From the NCBI RefSeq assembly GCF_025149465.1, contig NZ_CP102275.1:310001-374000 (forward strand): 64,000 nucleotides of DNA, given 5' to 3'. The notes beneath the pieces were generated by a model, which ran no database searches, had not been told where the DNA came from, and worked only from the letters and a program-made list of their open reading frames with translations. The position numbers were made by a program, and so were the translations under genes. The DNA comes from Thomasclavelia spiroformis DSM 1552. GTDB taxonomy: Bacteria > Bacillota_I > Bacilli_A > Erysipelotrichales > Coprobacillaceae. Of the stretch, positions 36,597 to 46,513 are shown one piece after another. The first letter of the stretch is position 1, and each line of letters opens with the position of its first letter.

Positions 36597-37670
36597 ATGA
36601 AAAATATTATTTTAACAGGTGATCGTCCTACAGGTAGATTACACTTAGGACATTATGTAGGCTCTCTTAGAAGAAGGGTTGAATTACAAAATTCAGGAAA
36701 TTTTGATGAAATTTATATAATGATAGCTGATTCACAAGCATTAACTGATAATGCAGATAATCCAGAAAAAGTACGTCGTAATATTTTAGAAGTAGCTTTA
36801 GATTATATGTCAGTTGGATTAGATCCTGAAAAATCAACAATGTTTATTCAATCACAAGTTCCAGCATTGTTTGAATTTACAGCTTATTATATGAATTTAG
36901 TAACTGTTTCAAGATTACAAAGAAATCCAACTATTAAAGAAGAAATTAAACAACGTGGATTTGAAACTAGTATACCAGTAGGATTTTTAAACTATCCGGT
37001 ATCTCAAGCAGCAGATATTACTGCTTTTGATGCAACATGTGTACCAGTAGGGGAAGATCAAATGCCATTGATTGAACAAACTAAAGAAATTGTTCATAGT
37101 TTTAATCGTATTTATGGTGATGTTTTGGTTGAACCAAAAATCATGCTTTCAGAAAATGAAGTTTGTCAAAGATTACCAGGAATTGATGGTAAAGCAAAAA
37201 TGTCTAAATCGATCGGTAACTGTATTTATTTATCTGATTCTAGTGAAGAAGTTAAAAAGAAAGTTATGAGTATGTATACTGATCCTAATCATTTAAAAGT
37301 TTCAGATCCAGGAACAGTTGAGGGAAATACGGTATTTACATATTTAGATTGTTTTTGTAAAGATGAGTATTTTGAAAAATATTTACCTGATTATAAAAAT
37401 CTTGATGAATTAAAAGATCATTACCGTAGAGGTGGTTTAGGTGATGTCAAGATCAAAAAATTCTTATTTAATGTTTTAGAAGAAACATTAAACCCAATTA
37501 GAGCTAAACGTAGTGAATTAGAACAAAATATAACTTATGTTATGAAAGTATTAGAAGAAGGTTGTATAAAGGCTAATGAAAAAGCAAATAATACTTTAAA
37601 AAGAACTAAGGAAGCAATGAAAATCAATTATTTCGATAGTCAAGATAGTATAACTGAATATTTTAAATAA
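36597..37670 (+). CDS. trpS: Tryptophanyl-tRNA synthetase
   Basis: Class I aminoacyl-tRNA synthetase of 357 residues that charges tRNA-Trp. [11 protein letters not shown] is the HIGH motif, [10 protein letters not shown] is the KMSKS loop and [11 protein letters not shown] is the conserved TrpS segment. The start at 36597 has AAAGGAG 8 bases upstream; an in-frame TTG 39 bases earlier lies inside the T-box terminator and is rejected. Expression is governed by the T-box ahead of it. Confidence 0.96.
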   Translation: MKNIILTGDRPTGRLHLGHYVGSLRRRVELQNSGNFDEIYIMIADSQALTDNADNPEKVRRNILEVALDYMSVGLDPEKSTMFIQSQVPALFEFTAYYMNLVTVSRLQRNPTIKEEIKQRGFETSIPVGFLNYPVSQAADITAFDATCVPVGEDQMPLIEQTKEIVHSFNRIYGDVLVEPKIMLSENEVCQRLPGIDGKAKMSKSIGNCIYLSDSSEEVKKKVMSMYTDPNHLKVSDPGTVEGNTVFTYLDCFCKDEYFEKYLPDYKNLDELKDHYRRGGLGDVKIKKFLFNVLEETLNPIRAKRSELEQNITYVMKVLEEGCIKANEKANNTLKRTKEAMKINYFDSQDSITEYFK

Positions 37671-37692
37671 AAGCCCATGAGGGCTTTTTTCT
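37671..37692 (+). terminator. Terminator after trpS
   Basis: AAGCCC (37671-37676), ATGA loop, GGGCTT (37681-37686), T-run. Confidence 0.85.
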
Positions 37693-37744
37693 TGTTTATA
37701 AGAATGATAAAATACTATCAGAATATTGAAAGATGAGGGAAACT

Positions 37745-38815
37745 ATGAATTTTTTTATTTTAATTATGTTGTTTATATGTTTAATTGGTTTATTAGATAA
37801 GATATTAAATAATCGATTAGGATTAGTAGAATCATTTGATAGGGGAATTAACTCAATGGGAAGTATTGCAATGAGTATGATAGGTTTTTATTGTATTGCA
37901 ATTACGTTGATTCAAAATAATGTTGATGTAATTACAAATATTAGTAAAAATTCTTTGCTTGATCCTAGTATTATTATTGGTAGTATTTTAGCACCAGATA
38001 TGGGTGGTTTTTCAATCGTATCTGGTTTACATAATGAAGCATTTTTAATATTTTCTGGCGTGATTTTAACATCAACATTAGGACAAACAATTAGTTTTCA
38101 ATTGCCTATTTTTTTAGCTTCTTTAAAAAAAGATGATTTACATCCTTTTATTAATGGGCTTGTATATGGGATATTAAGTTTACCGTTTGTTTTAATAGTA
38201 GTTGCATTGTATTTAAATATTCCACATTTATTGATTAATTTATTGCCAATTTTAGTTTTGTGTATTGTATTAGTAATTGGTTTATATTTCTCTTATGAAA
38301 AAACAATTTTTATATTAACTTTATTTGGTTATATCATTAGAATATTAAGTATTGTTTTATTTGGAATGGTAGTATTACAATTATTTTTTAATAAGCTGCC
38401 TTTTACTAGTGAAAAGCTAATTAGCGAGGCAATGGTAATTGTTTTAAGGATGTGCATTGTAGTATGTGGTTCTGTGATTTTAAGCGATTTTATTATCAAA
38501 AGATTTTCTAAAGTTATCTTTATGGTTGGACAAAAATTAGGAATTAATAGTACTAGTGTAATGGGACTTTTATTAAGTTTAGGAACTAGTATTGCAATGG
38601 TTCCATTGTTTAGTCAAATGGATCGTAAAGGGAAGATGATGAATGCAGCTTTTAGTGTTGCAGGCGCATATGTGTTTGGTGGACAATTAGGTTTTATTTC
38701 TAGTGTTGTTGATAATCAGGGAGTTTTGATATTTATATTAAGTAAACTTGCTGCTGGTATAATTGCAATTGTTTTTGTAATGTTATTTTATAAAGAAAAG
38801 GAAAGTTTAAAGTAA
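37745..38815 (+). CDS. EutH-like ethanolamine permease family protein
   Basis: 356 residues with about ten membrane helices. The start (LIGLLDKILNNRLGLVESFDRG), ILAPDMGGFSI and the late FGGQLGFISS resemble EutH, the ethanolamine transporter of Firmicutes and enterobacteria. GAGGG gives the start at 37745; the ATG at 37733 overlaps that site. No other eut gene is in the window, so the transported amine is uncertain. The next gene begins within 25 bases and is probably co-transcribed. Confidence 0.78.
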   Translation: MNFFILIMLFICLIGLLDKILNNRLGLVESFDRGINSMGSIAMSMIGFYCIAITLIQNNVDVITNISKNSLLDPSIIIGSILAPDMGGFSIVSGLHNEAFLIFSGVILTSTLGQTISFQLPIFLASLKKDDLHPFINGLVYGILSLPFVLIVVALYLNIPHLLINLLPILVLCIVLVIGLYFSYEKTIFILTLFGYIIRILSIVLFGMVVLQLFFNKLPFTSEKLISEAMVIVLRMCIVVCGSVILSDFIIKRFSKVIFMVGQKLGINSTSVMGLLLSLGTSIAMVPLFSQMDRKGKMMNAAFSVAGAYVFGGQLGFISSVVDNQGVLIFILSKLAAGIIAIVFVMLFYKEKESLK

Positions 38816-38837
38816 GATGATTATAAAGGAGAATTTT

Positions 38838-40286
38838 ATGAGGGGATATAGATTAACAATAAGATTAAAAAATAGTAGTAAGGCAATTTATAGGGTAGTA
38901 GAGCTACCTAGTAAATTATCATTTCATGATTTGCATTTTATTATTCAAGAAATGTTTGGGTTTGAAAATATTTTTGAATATATGTTTAATTTAGATTTAA
39001 ATGATAATAATGAGATTTTGGAATCAAAATTAGTTAATAAAATGGTTTTTGAATATTTATATGGATTTGATTATTGTTGGAGCTTTGAAATTAGTGTTAT
39101 GCAATTAGATGATTTTGACGATATTCCAAAAGTAATCGATTTTAAAGGAGACAATTTATGTGAAGATTATAGTGGAGTTAAAGAGTTTGAAAAACTATGT
39201 GATGAAAATAATCTTGATAGATTTGATTTGAATTTTATTAATAATATATTGCTTCGCTATCAAATTGAAGATGTGATCAATAATAATGAAATTAAATATG
39301 ATTATATTGATGTAATAAGTGAAATAAAAGATTTAATTGATTGTAAAAATTTTGAAGGTTGTTTAAAATATAAAATTAATTCTAATGCAACAATCTATTG
39401 GGTAATTATTAAGACGATAAAAGGTTATGTTATTGAAATGTTTGATGATTATGATGAAATGTTAGAAGGTTTTTATAATTTGTATGTTGGAGAGATTAAC
39501 CGTGCTTTTGGACATTTTTATACATTTATTTTAAATAATGAAAAAACAGAAATTGCTGATGCACTAGATAATGATGGAAAAATATTAGCATTTTATAATG
39601 AACCAGGATTTATACCGAGTTTAATTGAAATGAAAGTAAGCGAAGATATATTAAATTGGTTAAAAGATTTAGTAGTTGCTTTAAAGAACGATAGTAATAT
39701 TAGTGAAGTAGATGAAATTATTGAAATTAATATAAAAGATTTTAAATTTATTGATAGTAATATATATGTACATGAACCAAAAGTTAAAATAAATGATTTT
39801 GATAATGGATATCGTGGAAATGAAAAAATAATTTCATCACTGATTTCAAATGAACGAACTTGTTTGGATATTGTCACTTTACCATCATTAGAAACATGTA
39901 ATACAGGTGAATTACAAATATATGCTGTTATTGCATCGGAAAGTGATTATATTATTAGAGAAGTATTTTTACCTGATAAAAACTTGATGATGGAAACTTT
40001 AATAGATATTATGATTGAATTTTTTAATCATAATGGAGTAGTTAAGGAAATAACTGTTAATAATTTAAATATTTATTTTATGATTTATAGTTTTTTAATG
40101 GATAATGGAATTAAAATAAATGAGGAAAATATTGATTTAGAAATTAGTATGGCAGTTGCAGATGCATTTGGAATTAATGATGAAATTGATGATATATCGT
40201 TAAATGAGTTATTCGAGGAATTTGAAGATGAAGAAGTTGAAATTCGATTAGATGATAATTTAGATAAAAAAGAATTATTAAACTAA
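38838..40286 (+). CDS. Plasmid pRiA4b ORF-3-like protein with extra C-terminal domain
   Basis: 482 residues. The N-terminal ~180 match the pRiA4b ORF-3 fold (TIRLKNSSKAIYRVVELP, then LSFHDLHFIIQEMFGF), a family of unknown function with an ubiquitin-like core. A second domain (~330-455; FLPDKNLMMETLIDIM) resembles DUF6930-type regions, and the C-terminus is very acidic (FEEFEDEEVEIRLDDN). No enzyme motif is visible. GGAG at 38827-38830 supports this start over the upstream ATG at 38817. Confidence 0.7.
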   Translation: MRGYRLTIRLKNSSKAIYRVVELPSKLSFHDLHFIIQEMFGFENIFEYMFNLDLNDNNEILESKLVNKMVFEYLYGFDYCWSFEISVMQLDDFDDIPKVIDFKGDNLCEDYSGVKEFEKLCDENNLDRFDLNFINNILLRYQIEDVINNNEIKYDYIDVISEIKDLIDCKNFEGCLKYKINSNATIYWVIIKTIKGYVIEMFDDYDEMLEGFYNLYVGEINRAFGHFYTFILNNEKTEIADALDNDGKILAFYNEPGFIPSLIEMKVSEDILNWLKDLVVALKNDSNISEVDEIIEINIKDFKFIDSNIYVHEPKVKINDFDNGYRGNEKIISSLISNERTCLDIVTLPSLETCNTGELQIYAVIASESDYIIREVFLPDKNLMMETLIDIMIEFFNHNGVVKEITVNNLNIYFMIYSFLMDNGIKINEENIDLEISMAVADAFGINDEIDDISLNELFEEFEDEEVEIRLDDNLDKKELLN

Positions 40287-40389
40287 ATATATTTAGTTAG
40301 TTCATATTTAATTCATACATCAATGATAGGATAATCATGTCGAAAGACAACTATAATAATTTGTAAAATATATTAATCCCCTCATATAT

Positions 40390-40474
40390 GTTTTACAACC
40401 CATAATGATGGATGTTTCCCTCTCCCATAAATTGCATCCATCATGAAAAAAGAAGCCGTTAGGCTTCTTTTTTT
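40390..40474 (+). ncRNA. Possible small RNA / structured transcript end
   Basis: The 40287-40638 gap has a perfect 10-bp stem (40405-40414 with 40435-40444) with a pyrimidine-rich 20-nt loop, followed at once by a strong terminator (40447-40457 with 40462-40472, T-run). Two stacked hairpins could be an sRNA 3' half or just a long 3' UTR of the preceding gene. I see no clear promoter. Confidence 0.35.
40447..40474 (+). terminator. Terminator before LamG gene
   Basis: An 11-bp perfect stem with GTTA loop and eight-T tail. Confidence 0.85.
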
Positions 40475-40550
40475 CATTTACACTGATTTTTTTATAACTT
40501 AGTTTGTATTTACATTATAAAAATTATAAACTTTTAAATAAAATGTGTAA

Positions 40551-40578
40551 TTAATGTAAGCGCTTATTTTGTTATAAT
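40551..40578 (+). promoter_or_regulatory. Promoter with cre site for LamG-phosphoesterase gene
   Basis: ATGTAAGCGCTTATT (40554-40568) matches the CcpA cre consensus with a perfect TAAGCGCTTA core. It fills the spacer just before TATAAT (40573-40578), where bound CcpA would exclude polymerase. TTAATG (40551) is a weak -35. Confidence 0.65.
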
Positions 40579-40638
40579 GAACGTATATCTTTATTAAAGA
40601 AAATATATAAGAGAATATTTAAAGAAAGGGGAAAGGTT

Positions 40639-43600
40639 ATGAAAAAATTAAAAAAATTTAGTCTCTTATTACTTGTATTGATAATGATTTTTTCATCTAG
40701 TAATGTGTATAGTTATGCTATAGATGAAGATTTATTATTACAAGTAAACTTTGATGAAAATGTTCAAGATTTATCAGGAAATGAAAATCATGGAAAAATT
40801 AAAGGGGATATTGAGTATGTAGATGGTGTAAAAGGAAAAGCAGTACACATTACTAATAGTAATGGAAGCACTAGTGCTAAAGCTGAACAATATATTGATT
40901 TTGGAAAAAATATTAAATTTACAAATCAGGATTTTGCAATTTCTTTTTGGTATAAGAGTGATAATGGTGTTAGTGCTGGGGGTGCATTAATATCAAATAA
41001 AGATTTTAATAGTGGTGCTAATAAAGGATTAAATATTGGAGATTTTGATACTGGGCTTAGGGTTAATTTTACACCAGAAAGTAGTAATCGATATGATGTT
41101 TATAACTTTGCACCAATTGATGGAATCTGGCATCATGTTGCAGTTAATTTTGATCGCGATGGTTATATTGAAACTTATTTAGATGGTAAGTCAACAGGCA
41201 AAACAGACATTTCAAATGCAGTCGATAAGGATATTGATGTTGCGAATTTTGTTGTCGGTGCTGATGGATATTTAAAAAATGGTTTAAACAATGCTTATCT
41301 TGATGAGTTAAAAGTATATTCTAAATTAATGAGTAAAGAAGAGATTCTAGCTGATTATGAGCTTAATGATGATGAAATTTTACATTTAAGCTTTAATGAT
41401 GAAAATGCTAATGATGTGAGTGGTAATGGAAATCACGGTGAAGCATTTGATGTGACATATGAACAAGGTGTGGATGGAAAAGCAGCACATATAGTAAATG
41501 CTAACGGAAGTTCAAGTAAAAAGGCGTCATCATATATCAATTTAGGTGATCAGATTGATTTTAGTACAAATGATTTCACAATTAGTTTTTGGTATAAAAG
41601 TAATGTTGGTAATGAAAATGGCGGAACTATTATTTCTAATAAAGATTATGATAGTGGTGTAAATGATGGATTTGCGATTGGAAGTTTTACAAAAGAAATA
41701 CGTGCTAATTTTGCTTTTGGTGGAAGCCGTAAAGATATTAAATTTACACCTATTGATGGTTTGTGGCATCACAATGTTATAACATTTGATCGAGATGGTA
41801 AAATGATTACTTATACCGATGGTGCAAAAAGTGGAGAAGCTGATATTTCTAAATATGCAAATGATAACATTAATCTTGGAGATTTAGTTATAGGTGCAGA
41901 TCGTGATAAATGTTATGGTTTATTAGATAGTTATTTAGATGAGGTTAAAGTTTTTACTTCGGTCAAATCTGGTTATGAGGTAGAAAAATTATATCAAGAA
42001 TTTAAAACAGTAATTGGCGATAGATTACTTTCTGCTTCTTTTGATGGTAATGTTGAAGATGCTAGTGGAAATCATAATAATGGAAAAATTCAAGGAAATG
42101 TTGAATATGTAGATGGTGTAAAAGGAAAAGCAGTACACATTACTAATAGTAACGGAAGCACTAGTGCTAAAGCTGAACAATATATTGATTTTGGAAAAAA
42201 TATTAAATTTACAAATCAGGATTTTGCAATTTCTTTTTGGTATAAGAGTGATAATGGTGTTAATGCTGGGGGTGCATTAATATCAAATAAAGATTTTAAT
42301 AGTGGTGCTAATAAAGGATTAAATATTGGAGATTTTGATACTGGGCTTAGGGTTAATTTTACACCAGAAAGTAGTAATCGATATGATGTTTATAACTTTG
42401 CACCAATTGATGGAATCTGGCATCATGTTGCAGTTAATTTTGATCGCGATGGTTATATTGAAACTTATTTAGATGGTAAGTCAACAGGCAAAACAGACAT
42501 TTCAAATGCAGTCGATAAGGATATTGATGTTGCGAATTTTGTTGTCGGTGCTGATGGATATTTTAAAAATGGTTTAAACAATGCTTATCTTGATGAGTTA
42601 GATGTATATAATCGTTTGATGGATATTAATGAAATTAAATTACAATACGATAGAACATATTTACAATATATAGTAAATGAAGCTGATAAATTTTATCAAG
42701 AAGCAAGTGAAAATATTAAATATGATCAAGCAAAATTAGCGGCTCTTAAAGAGGTAATTAATAAGGCTAAAGTTGCAATTGAAAATAATGATTATAGTAA
42801 TATAACTATTTTAGTAAATGATATTAATGATAAAATTAACGATGCTAAAGAAGGTGTTGAAGGCGTTATTAATGGACAAGTTTTATATTTAAGTTTTGAT
42901 AATGAAAATACTAATGATGATTCAGGTCGTGAAAATCATGGAGCTGGTGTTGGTGATCTAAGTTATGAAAATGGAGTTATTGGTAAAGCAATTCATATTC
43001 AAAATGAAAATGGTAGTACTATGCAAACTGCAAAACAATATATTAATTTTGGACAACCAGATGATTTAAAATTTAAAACAGAAGATTTTGCAATTTCATT
43101 TTGGTATAAAACAGTTGATGGTGGTGGAAAAGAAGCAGCAATTATCTCAAATAAAGATTGGTCAACTGGTGGCAATGTTGGAGTGAATATTGGTAATTTT
43201 GGTGATAGTATCCGTGTTAATTATACTGGAGAAGATTGTAGTCGAGATGATATTTATGGTTTAAGTGCTAATGATGATAATTGGCATTATATTGTAGTTA
43301 ATTTTGATCGTGATAATCAAATTAGTGCGTATATTGATGGTAATTTAGAAAAAACAGTTAGTATTAAAGATACATATGGTAAAACAATTGATGCAACTGA
43401 TTTTGTAATTGGTGCAGATGGTAATAAAACACAGGGAATTAACAATGCTTATCTTGATGAAGTTCGAGTAATGAAGAGGTTATTTACAGAAACAGAAATT
43501 GATAATTATTATTTACCGTATCGTTTAAAGATGAAACTAGCTGAATATACTCAAATTTTAAATGAAGCTAAAGAATCTGGTTATGAACAAGAAAAAATAA

Positions 43601-45576
43601 ATGAATTTGAAAAAGTGATTAATGAGGTAAACGAAGCAAAAGATAGTGCTGATAGTACAACAATGCGCAAGTTAATTAAAAAATTAACTCTTGCATTTGA
43701 TCGTTTCCAAATTACTGAAACACCAATTATGAGTTTCCAAGTTCTTTCAGATGTTCATATTGATGGAAGTGATGATAATAATAAATCAAGACAAAACTTA
43801 ATTGACGCTTTAGAAGATATTTCAGTTCTTGATCCTACAAGTTCAGCAATCATGTTTCCAGGAGATATTACTGATAGTGGTTCTGAAGCTCAATATAAAT
43901 CATTTTATAATATTATTGAAAAATATAATTTTACTAAAAGTATAATCGCATTAGGAAATCATGATGTGCGTTGGCTATGTTCTGGTGACGATAGAAATGA
44001 ACCAGGTGCTAATATTCCAACGTGTAAATATGGCACATCTCCATTTAAAGAACGTTATTTAAAATACAATACACCGTATATGGATGGAACAACAGATCAA
44101 TTATATTTTGATACATGGATTAATAATTATCATTTTATTACATTAAATACTGAAAAAGATTTAAAAGATAATGCTTATTTATCTAATGAACAATTAAATT
44201 GGTTAAAAGATGTGATTAAGGAAGGTGCTCATAAAGATAAACCAATATTTATTCAAATACATCAAACATTTACAAACACTGCTGATCATGAATCATTAGA
44301 TTTAATTGGTGAACAAGAAGAAGCATTAAAAGAAATTCTAAAAGATTATCCACAGTCAATTATTTTTACCGGACATGTCCATAATGGAATCGATTTAGCA
44401 AAAGTATACCAAGAAGAATATGGTTATGTCGTAGATGTTCCAGCATTTAAATATCAATCTTATGGTGATTCAATAGCTCAAATTGGATATCAAGTAAATG
44501 TTTTTGAAGATAGAGTAGAAATTAGACCGAGAGATTATAAAAATGATTTGTGGTTAGATGAATATAAAACAGACATTTTATTTGATAAAGAAATAGACAA
44601 AACAACATTGCAAACATTATATGATGAATGTTTAACATTAAAAGAGGATGAATATACAAACGAAAGTTGGTCAAGTTTTAAAACTGCAATGGATGAGGCA
44701 AAAGCGATCATAGATAAACAAGATGCAACACAAGAAGAAGTGGATAATGCAGTTAAAACATTACAAGCTGCAAAAGATGCTTTAGTAAAAGTAGTTGGTG
44801 GTAGTGACAAAACAGCATTAAAGATTGCAGTAGATCTAGCTAATGCAATTACTGATGAAGATTTAGCTAATGTTGTATCAGCAGTAGCTGATGAATTCAA
44901 AGTGGCAAGAGATGAAGCTAACGCAGTTTATAATGATTTAACAGCTTCACAAGAAGAAGTAAATAATGCATTTGATAGGCTTGCTAACGCTATGCATATG
45001 TTAGACTTTAAACAAGGCGATAAAACAGCATTAAAAGCATTTATCGATAAAGTTAGCGGATTAGAAGCTGATAATTATACTGAGGATACATGGACAGCAT
45101 TTGAAACAGAATTAAATGAAGCAATTGCTGTATACGAAGATTTAAATGCAATGCAAGAAGAAGTAAACACAGCTTACAGTGAGTTAGTAACAGCATTCTT
45201 GAATTTAAGATTAATTCCAGATAAGAGTTTATTAGAAGATTTAATCAATCAAGCAGAAGGATTAGACAGTGCAAACTATACAAAAGCATCATATGCTGTA
45301 GTAGAAAATGCTTTATTAACAGCAAAAGTAGTATATGAAAATCCAAATGCAACACAAGAAGAAGTAAATAGTGCAAAAGATGTATTAGAAAAAGCAATCA
45401 ATAGCTTAGAAGCAAATACAACAACACCAGTAGACAATACTGCAAAAACACCAGTAAATAATGGTGATACAACTGCAAGTGTAAAAACAGGTGATGATGC
45501 ACTAGTAGGAACATTAGCAGGACTTGCATTATTAAGTGTAGCTGGATATGTAGTATTAAGAAGAAAACAAAATTAA
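40639..45576 (+). CDS. Anchored LamG x4 metallophosphoesterase surface protein
   Basis: 1,645 residues. Signal peptide ~1-28; four LamG/ConA-like domains (~30-240, 245-455, 460-670, 755-965) with a helical linker near 675-750; FIVAR-like segment; calcineurin-type phosphoesterase (~1030-1310) with LSDVHIDG, FPGDITD, LGNHDVRW, QIHQTF and FTGHVHNG giving the two-metal site; four FIVAR modules (~1320-1590); SVKTGDDAL, hydrophobic helix and RRKQN anchor. LamG domains bind glycans and the esterase would act on a phosphorylated or nucleotide substrate at the surface; the target is unknown. LamG 1 and 3 are almost identical. RBS is AAAGGGGAAAGG. Confidence 0.9.
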   Translation: MKKLKKFSLLLLVLIMIFSSSNVYSYAIDEDLLLQVNFDENVQDLSGNENHGKIKGDIEYVDGVKGKAVHITNSNGSTSAKAEQYIDFGKNIKFTNQDFAISFWYKSDNGVSAGGALISNKDFNSGANKGLNIGDFDTGLRVNFTPESSNRYDVYNFAPIDGIWHHVAVNFDRDGYIETYLDGKSTGKTDISNAVDKDIDVANFVVGADGYLKNGLNNAYLDELKVYSKLMSKEEILADYELNDDEILHLSFNDENANDVSGNGNHGEAFDVTYEQGVDGKAAHIVNANGSSSKKASSYINLGDQIDFSTNDFTISFWYKSNVGNENGGTIISNKDYDSGVNDGFAIGSFTKEIRANFAFGGSRKDIKFTPIDGLWHHNVITFDRDGKMITYTDGAKSGEADISKYANDNINLGDLVIGADRDKCYGLLDSYLDEVKVFTSVKSGYEVEKLYQEFKTVIGDRLLSASFDGNVEDASGNHNNGKIQGNVEYVDGVKGKAVHITNSNGSTSAKAEQYIDFGKNIKFTNQDFAISFWYKSDNGVNAGGALISNKDFNSGANKGLNIGDFDTGLRVNFTPESSNRYDVYNFAPIDGIWHHVAVNFDRDGYIETYLDGKSTGKTDISNAVDKDIDVANFVVGADGYFKNGLNNAYLDELDVYNRLMDINEIKLQYDRTYLQYIVNEADKFYQEASENIKYDQAKLAALKEVINKAKVAIENNDYSNITILVNDINDKINDAKEGVEGVINGQVLYLSFDNENTNDDSGRENHGAGVGDLSYENGVIGKAIHIQNENGSTMQTAKQYINFGQPDDLKFKTEDFAISFWYKTVDGGGKEAAIISNKDWSTGGNVGVNIGNFGDSIRVNYTGEDCSRDDIYGLSANDDNWHYIVVNFDRDNQISAYIDGNLEKTVSIKDTYGKTIDATDFVIGADGNKTQGINNAYLDEVRVMKRLFTETEIDNYYLPYRLKMKLAEYTQILNEAKESGYEQEKINEFEKVINEVNEAKDSADSTTMRKLIKKLTLAFDRFQITETPIMSFQVLSDVHIDGSDDNNKSRQNLIDALEDISVLDPTSSAIMFPGDITDSGSEAQYKSFYNIIEKYNFTKSIIALGNHDVRWLCSGDDRNEPGANIPTCKYGTSPFKERYLKYNTPYMDGTTDQLYFDTWINNYHFITLNTEKDLKDNAYLSNEQLNWLKDVIKEGAHKDKPIFIQIHQTFTNTADHESLDLIGEQEEALKEILKDYPQSIIFTGHVHNGIDLAKVYQEEYGYVVDVPAFKYQSYGDSIAQIGYQVNVFEDRVEIRPRDYKNDLWLDEYKTDILFDKEIDKTTLQTLYDECLTLKEDEYTNESWSSFKTAMDEAKAIIDKQDATQEEVDNAVKTLQAAKDALVKVVGGSDKTALKIAVDLANAITDEDLANVVSAVADEFKVARDEANAVYNDLTASQEEVNNAFDRLANAMHMLDFKQGDKTALKAFIDKVSGLEADNYTEDTWTAFETELNEAIAVYEDLNAMQEEVNTAYSELVTAFLNLRLIPDKSLLEDLINQAEGLDSANYTKASYAVVENALLTAKVVYENPNATQEEVNSAKDVLEKAINSLEANTTTPVDNTAKTPVNNGDTTASVKTGDDALVGTLAGLALLSVAGYVVLRRKQN
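40816..41310 (+). repeat. Intragenic LamG repeat, copy A
   Basis: About 495 bp, nearly identical to 42106-42600 at a constant offset of 1,290 (I find about three base differences), encoding LamG domain 1. Confidence 0.9.
42106..42600 (+). repeat. Intragenic LamG repeat, copy B
   Basis: Second copy, encoding LamG domain 3. LamG 2 and 4 are diverged, so A and B result from recent duplication or gene conversion. Confidence 0.9.
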
Positions 45577-45581
45577 TTTAG

Positions 45582-45609
45582 AAAATGGCACTTTATGATG
45601 TGCCATTTT
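45582..45609 (+). terminator. Terminator after LamG gene
   Basis: A 10-bp stem (45582-45591 with 45600-45609) with 8-nt loop and T tail. Confidence 0.8.
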
Positions 45610-45687
45610 TAAATAATAAATTTTTATCATTTTACTGTACTAGTATATTTTTTTTACATATAATCAAGTAAAAAGGGGGTAATTATA

Positions 45688-46476
45688 ATGATAGATGGAC
45701 ATATGCATTTAGAATATGGGGATTTGACTAAAGAATATGTATTGGAGTTTGTAAATGCTGCAGTAAATAAAGGTTTAAAAAAAATTCAAATATTAGATCA
45801 TACTCATCGTTTTGTTGAATTTGAACCAATATATGAAGAGTTAAAAAAAGAACCGTTACAAAAAAAATGGTTAGAAAATAAAACGATGAAATTTAAAGAT
45901 AGTTTAGATGATTATGATCGTTTAATTAAAGAAATGAAAGATATAGATTTACCAATAGATGTATCTTTTGGTTTAGAAGTATGTTATGTGCCTAAATACA
46001 AAGAATATATTCGTAATATTTTAAAAAATCATGAATATGATTTTATTGTGGGCGCAATTCATTCAATTGATGGAAAATTATATGATATGAATTTTTCAAA
46101 AGAAATTTTATGGAATAAATATGATGTTGATGATATTTATAAAAGATATTATGAATTAGTATTTGATTTAGTTAAATCTGATTTATTTACACAATTAGCT
46201 CATCCAGATACAATTAAGATGTTTAATTATTATCCTAAGTATGATTTAACCGAAACATATCATCAGTTAGCGAAGTTATTAATTGAACATAATGTCATTG
46301 CTGAAAATAACACAGGTTGTCATTATCGTTATAATCATAGAGATATTGGATTGAGTGATGAATTGTTAAAGATATTTAAGGAACATAATGTTAAGTTGAT
46401 TGTAGCTAGTGATGCCCATCATCCTGAGCATGTAGGAACTAATATTATTGATATTTATGAAAAAACGATGAAATAG
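45688..46476 (+). CDS. PHP-domain phosphatase (histidinol-phosphatase-like)
   Basis: 262 residues with PHP-family metal motifs: DGHMHLEYG at the N-terminus, LDHTHRF, the Glu in FGLEVCY, GAIHSIDG, QLAHPD and the C-terminal ASDAHHPEH. The closest well-known members are HisK/HisJ histidinol phosphatases, but no his genes are nearby and the family also holds other phosphoesterases. AAAAGGGGG precedes the start. A terminator overlaps the stop. Confidence 0.82.
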   Translation: MIDGHMHLEYGDLTKEYVLEFVNAAVNKGLKKIQILDHTHRFVEFEPIYEELKKEPLQKKWLENKTMKFKDSLDDYDRLIKEMKDIDLPIDVSFGLEVCYVPKYKEYIRNILKNHEYDFIVGAIHSIDGKLYDMNFSKEILWNKYDVDDIYKRYYELVFDLVKSDLFTQLAHPDTIKMFNYYPKYDLTETYHQLAKLLIEHNVIAENNTGCHYRYNHRDIGLSDELLKIFKEHNVKLIVASDAHHPEHVGTNIIDIYEKTMK

Positions 46477-46497
46477 ACCTACTTGTCTATTTCTTTT
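46471..46497 (+). terminator. Terminator after PHP gene
   Basis: AAATAGAC (46471-46478) pairs with GTCTATTT (46485-46492), T-rich tail; it overlaps the stop codon. Confidence 0.75.
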
Positions 46498-46513
46498 GTT
46501 TATAAAGAGATTG

